From JAVJPJ01 sp040217295 (GTDB lineage: Bacteria > Pseudomonadota > Alphaproteobacteria > Rhodobacterales > Rhodobacteraceae), in contig CAYWTM010000080.1 of the NCBI GenBank assembly GCA_964460185.1, positions 1 to 15,497 of the forward strand: a stretch of DNA of 15,497 nt, in the 5' to 3' direction. Below the pieces are notes generated by a model. That model had not been told where the DNA came from and did not search any database. It saw only the letters and a list, made by a program, of their open reading frames with translations. Shown in pieces: positions 13,548 to 15,497 of this stretch. The translations under genes were made by a program, and so were the position numbers. Within the stretch, counting starts at the first letter, position 1. The number at the start of each line of letters is the position of its first letter.

Positions 13548-14324
13548 TTATTCCACGCCCAGAACATCGGGCGTGTGCCACGCAAGATGCTGGCCTCCAT
13601 CGACGCAAATCAGCTGTCCGGTCACCGCGCGGGCGTCCATCAGGTACCTCAGCGCGGTGCAAATACCTTCGGGGTCCGCGCCACGGTTCAGTATCGTTGC
13701 CGCGCGCTGCCGGGCAAAATGATCGACGGATTGGCGGGCCCCCTGCATCGTGGGGCCCGGCCCGATGGCGTTGACCCGGATCCTCGGGGCCAGCCCCTGC
13801 GCCGCCGTGCGCGTCAGGGCCCACAGCCCCATCTTGGCGATGGTGTAGGTCGTGAATTCGGGCGTCAGCTTGCGCACGCGCTGATCGATCATGTTCACGA
13901 CCAGTCCCTGTGCGACCGGTTCGCCGTTTTCATCGATGTCGGGGTCCGGTATCTGGGCCGCAAGGGCCTGCGTCAGGACAAAGGGCGCGCGCAGGTTCGA
14001 GCCCAGGTGGCGGTCCCAACTGGTGCGCGTGGCGGTGTGCAGATTGTCGTATTCGAAGATCGAGGCGTTGTTGATCAACGTGGTGACCGGCTGGCCCAGG
14101 GCGTCGGCCGCGCGTGGCAACAGCGCCTGGGTCGCATCCTCGTCCAGCAGATCGGCCTGCAACGTCACCGCGTTCACGCCCAGCGTCCGGATGTCGGCGG
14201 CCGTTGCCTCTGCCGCATCCGCGCTGTGTGCGTAGTGCACCGCCACGTCGTGGCCTGCTCGGGCCAGTTCGAGGGCCATCGCCCGGCCCAAACGTTTGGC
14301 CGCGCCTGTTACCAATGCCGTCAT
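13548..14324 (-). CDS. Short-chain dehydrogenase, pteridine reductase (PTR1/FolM)-like
   Basis: A 258-residue NAD(P)H-dependent SDR. The cofactor motif is TGAAKRLG (6-13), that is TGxxxRxG, the form of the pteridine reductase branch rather than the classical TGxxxGxG; an HYAHSA sequence (30-35) follows the second strand, as in PTR1, fitting NADP use. NNAS is at 85-88. The catalytic region reads VVNMIDQ then Y160-T-I-A-K164; Asp147 sits where classical SDRs have Ser, the hallmark of PTR1, and YTIAK and the following LTRTAAQGLAPRIRVNAIGPG resemble it closely. It may reduce dihydrobiopterin/dihydromonapterin or dihydrofolate, supplying reduced pterins (inference). It is read 31 nt after the antiporter gene. 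A general SDR with another substrate is the alternative; the subfamily call is by motif only. Confidence 0.85.
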   Translation of the reverse strand: MTALVTGAAKRLGRAMALELARAGHDVAVHYAHSADAAEATAADIRTLGVNAVTLQADLLDEDATQALLPRAADALGQPVTTLINNASIFEYDNLHTATRTSWDRHLGSNLRAPFVLTQALAAQIPDPDIDENGEPVAQGLVVNMIDQRVRKLTPEFTTYTIAKMGLWALTRTAAQGLAPRIRVNAIGPGPTMQGARQSVDHFARQRAATILNRGADPEGICTALRYLMDARAVTGQLICVDGGQHLAWHTPDVLGVE

Positions 14325-14355
14325 GTTCGTATCTTTCTGCTGCTCTGTGCGCCGG

Positions 14356-15312
14356 TCAGTTCAGAACGACCAGCAGGTATGTCACATAGAGCCCCGTGAA
14401 CGCCACGCCAACAACACGGCCCATATTCAGCCGGAAGAACACGAACGGCGCCAGCAACAAAGACGCCGCCAGCATCACCCACAGATCGAACCTGAGGAAC
14501 TCCGGATCGACCGCGATGTCGCCGACCAGTGATGTTACCCCGATGATCGCCAGAAGGTTGAATATGTTCGATCCGATCACATTTCCAAGCGCGACATCGG
14601 CATGGCGGCGCAACGCGGCCATCACCGTTGTGGCCAGTTCCGGCAACGACGTGCCGATCGCCACGAGGGTCAGACCGATAACCGTATCGCTTACGCCATA
14701 GGCCCGCGCGATCGCGGTCGAACTGTCGACCAGCAGATCCGCACCCAAGGGCAGGCCGATCAGGCCAAGCAACAGAAACAGGCCGATCTTCCACCACGGC
14801 ATATCGGGGTCGGCTTCTTCCAGTTCGTCCAGCTCGGGGGCCGGTGCCCCGTTGACCGCACGGCGGTGGTCGCGCGCCGCACGCACCTGATCCAGAAGCA
14901 CAAAGGACAGCGCCCCCAAAAGGATGATGCCGTGCCACCACGTCATCGGGCCGGCAAACGCCAGGCCGATGAACAGGACGCTGCCCATGATCATGAACAC
15001 GTAGGTGCGCCGCGTATCACTGCCCGCGCCCAACCCGGCCAGGATGGCAGGTATGCCCAGAACCAGTAGGATATTCGCCGTGTTCGACCCGACAACATTG
15101 CCCAGGGCCAGGCCCGGCACGCCGTCCAGTATGGCCTTGATCGATATCAACAGCTCGGGCGCAGAGGTCCCGAAGGCCACCACGGTCAGGCTCACGATCA
15201 GCGCCGGGATGCCCAGCCTGAGGCTCAGGTTCACCGCCCCTTTGACCAGCACGTCGCCCGCAAGCAGCAAGATCACGAGGCCAAGCCCCGCATAGGCGAA
15301 TTCCCAAACCAT
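14356..15312 (-). CDS. CaCA-family calcium/sodium antiporter (YrbG-like)
   Basis: An inner-membrane cation exchanger of 318 residues with the two inverted alpha repeats of the CaCA superfamily. Alpha-1 has G48-T-S-A-P-E53 and GNVVGSN (71-77); alpha-2 has G220-T-S-L-P-E225 and GNVIGSN (243-249). E53 and E225 are the ion-binding glutamates. About ten hydrophobic helices are visible, with a charged cytoplasmic loop between the halves (about 143-172, rich in Asp and Glu) that links but does not carry an obvious regulatory domain. It likely exports Ca2+ in exchange for Na+ or H+. Only 3 nt separate its ATG from the stop of the upstream zinc-ribbon gene, and the SDR follows 31 nt later, so the three form one transcript. 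Which ion is exchanged cannot be told from sequence. Confidence 0.94.
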   Translation of the reverse strand: MVWEFAYAGLGLVILLLAGDVLVKGAVNLSLRLGIPALIVSLTVVAFGTSAPELLISIKAILDGVPGLALGNVVGSNTANILLVLGIPAILAGLGAGSDTRRTYVFMIMGSVLFIGLAFAGPMTWWHGIILLGALSFVLLDQVRAARDHRRAVNGAPAPELDELEEADPDMPWWKIGLFLLLGLIGLPLGADLLVDSSTAIARAYGVSDTVIGLTLVAIGTSLPELATTVMAALRRHADVALGNVIGSNIFNLLAIIGVTSLVGDIAVDPEFLRFDLWVMLAASLLLAPFVFFRLNMGRVVGVAFTGLYVTYLLVVLN

Positions 15313-15315
15313 GCG

Positions 15316-15497
15316 TCAGCCTTGCCCGTTCTTGCAATGCCTGCACGGCCCGCCGCGCAGATTGTAGCGCCCGCAATCCGGGCAAAGGCGCGGTTTCGGC
15401 AATCCCTTCGCGCCATCCTTGCCACGGGTAATGCCGGGAATGCGCAACCGCCCGAACATGGCCAGGACCACCATGAAAATCAGGAAGAGGCTGACGA
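15316..15497 (-). CDS. Small membrane protein with C-terminal zinc ribbon (5' end outside window)
   Basis: Reading the minus strand from the window edge gives 59 residues before TGA (15316-15318). It has a hydrophobic helix (VSLFLIFMVVLAMFG), a basic stretch GRLRIPGITRGKDGAKG, then CPDCGRYNLRGGPCRHCKNG. The two Cys pairs, C-P-D-C and C-R-H-C, spaced by ten residues, form a zinc ribbon. The true start lies outside, probably only a few residues upstream since the membrane helix is near the N-terminus in such proteins (inference). The antiporter ATG follows after 3 nt, so it is the upstream member of that operon. Function unknown; the pattern of membrane helix plus a short rubredoxin-like knuckle suggests a metal-binding accessory protein, but nothing proves this. 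Coding is supported by the motif and the tight spacing. Confidence 0.75.
   Translation of the reverse strand, partial: VSLFLIFMVVLAMFGRLRIPGITRGKDGAKGLPKPRLCPDCGRYNLRGGPCRHCKNGQG

Overview
The window looks like a conserved chromosomal segment of a marine-type alphaproteobacterium, most likely Rhodobacteraceae (Roseobacter group). The basis is high GC content, very tight packing with many 4-nt stop/start overlaps, the pyrB - small membrane protein - pyrC-like - plsY order, the ubiA / rsmE / gshA neighbourhood, and a plant/alphaproteobacterial-type GshA. I recognise the families by reading the translations; no database search was run. I see no insertion sequence, prophage, CRISPR, tRNA or rRNA.

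Layout, left to right. (1) 1-2682, plus strand: the 3' end of pyrB, a 171-residue tail-anchored protein of unknown function, a dihydroorotase homologue and plsY, each starting on or inside the stop codon of the gene before it. (2) 2752-3873, plus: two different DUF805 membrane proteins. (3) 3900-6567, minus: rsmE, a two-helix membrane protein and gshA, read in that order and convergent with the DUF805 pair. (4) 6580-9910, plus: ubiA, which starts 12 bp from the divergent rsmE start, then a large envelope protein with an OmpA-like C-terminus and a small membrane/coiled-coil protein. (5) 9950-13245, minus: uvrC, pgsA, moaD and moaE, the last three fused by 4-nt overlaps. (6) 13246-13547: the only gene-free stretch of about 300 bp, AT-rich, with a clean palindrome. 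(7) 13548-15497, minus: a small zinc-ribbon membrane protein cut by the window edge, a CaCA-family Ca2+/Na+ antiporter and a pteridine-reductase-like SDR.

Functionally the window mixes housekeeping pathways: pyrimidine synthesis (pyrB/pyrC-like), phospholipid synthesis (plsY, pgsA), glutathione (gshA), ubiquinone (ubiA), rRNA modification (rsmE), excision repair (uvrC), molybdenum cofactor (moaD/moaE), probably pterin reduction (the SDR), cation exchange, and envelope structure.

The most notable point is that the pyrC homologue next to pyrB has lost the HxH metal motif, its neighbouring Arg and the late catalytic Asp of true dihydroorotases. It reads as a PyrC'-type pseudo-enzyme, probably a structural partner of aspartate transcarbamoylase, with an unexplained tail-anchored protein encoded between the two. 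Otherwise this is a largely ordinary core region; I do not see a defence system or other obviously new multigene system.
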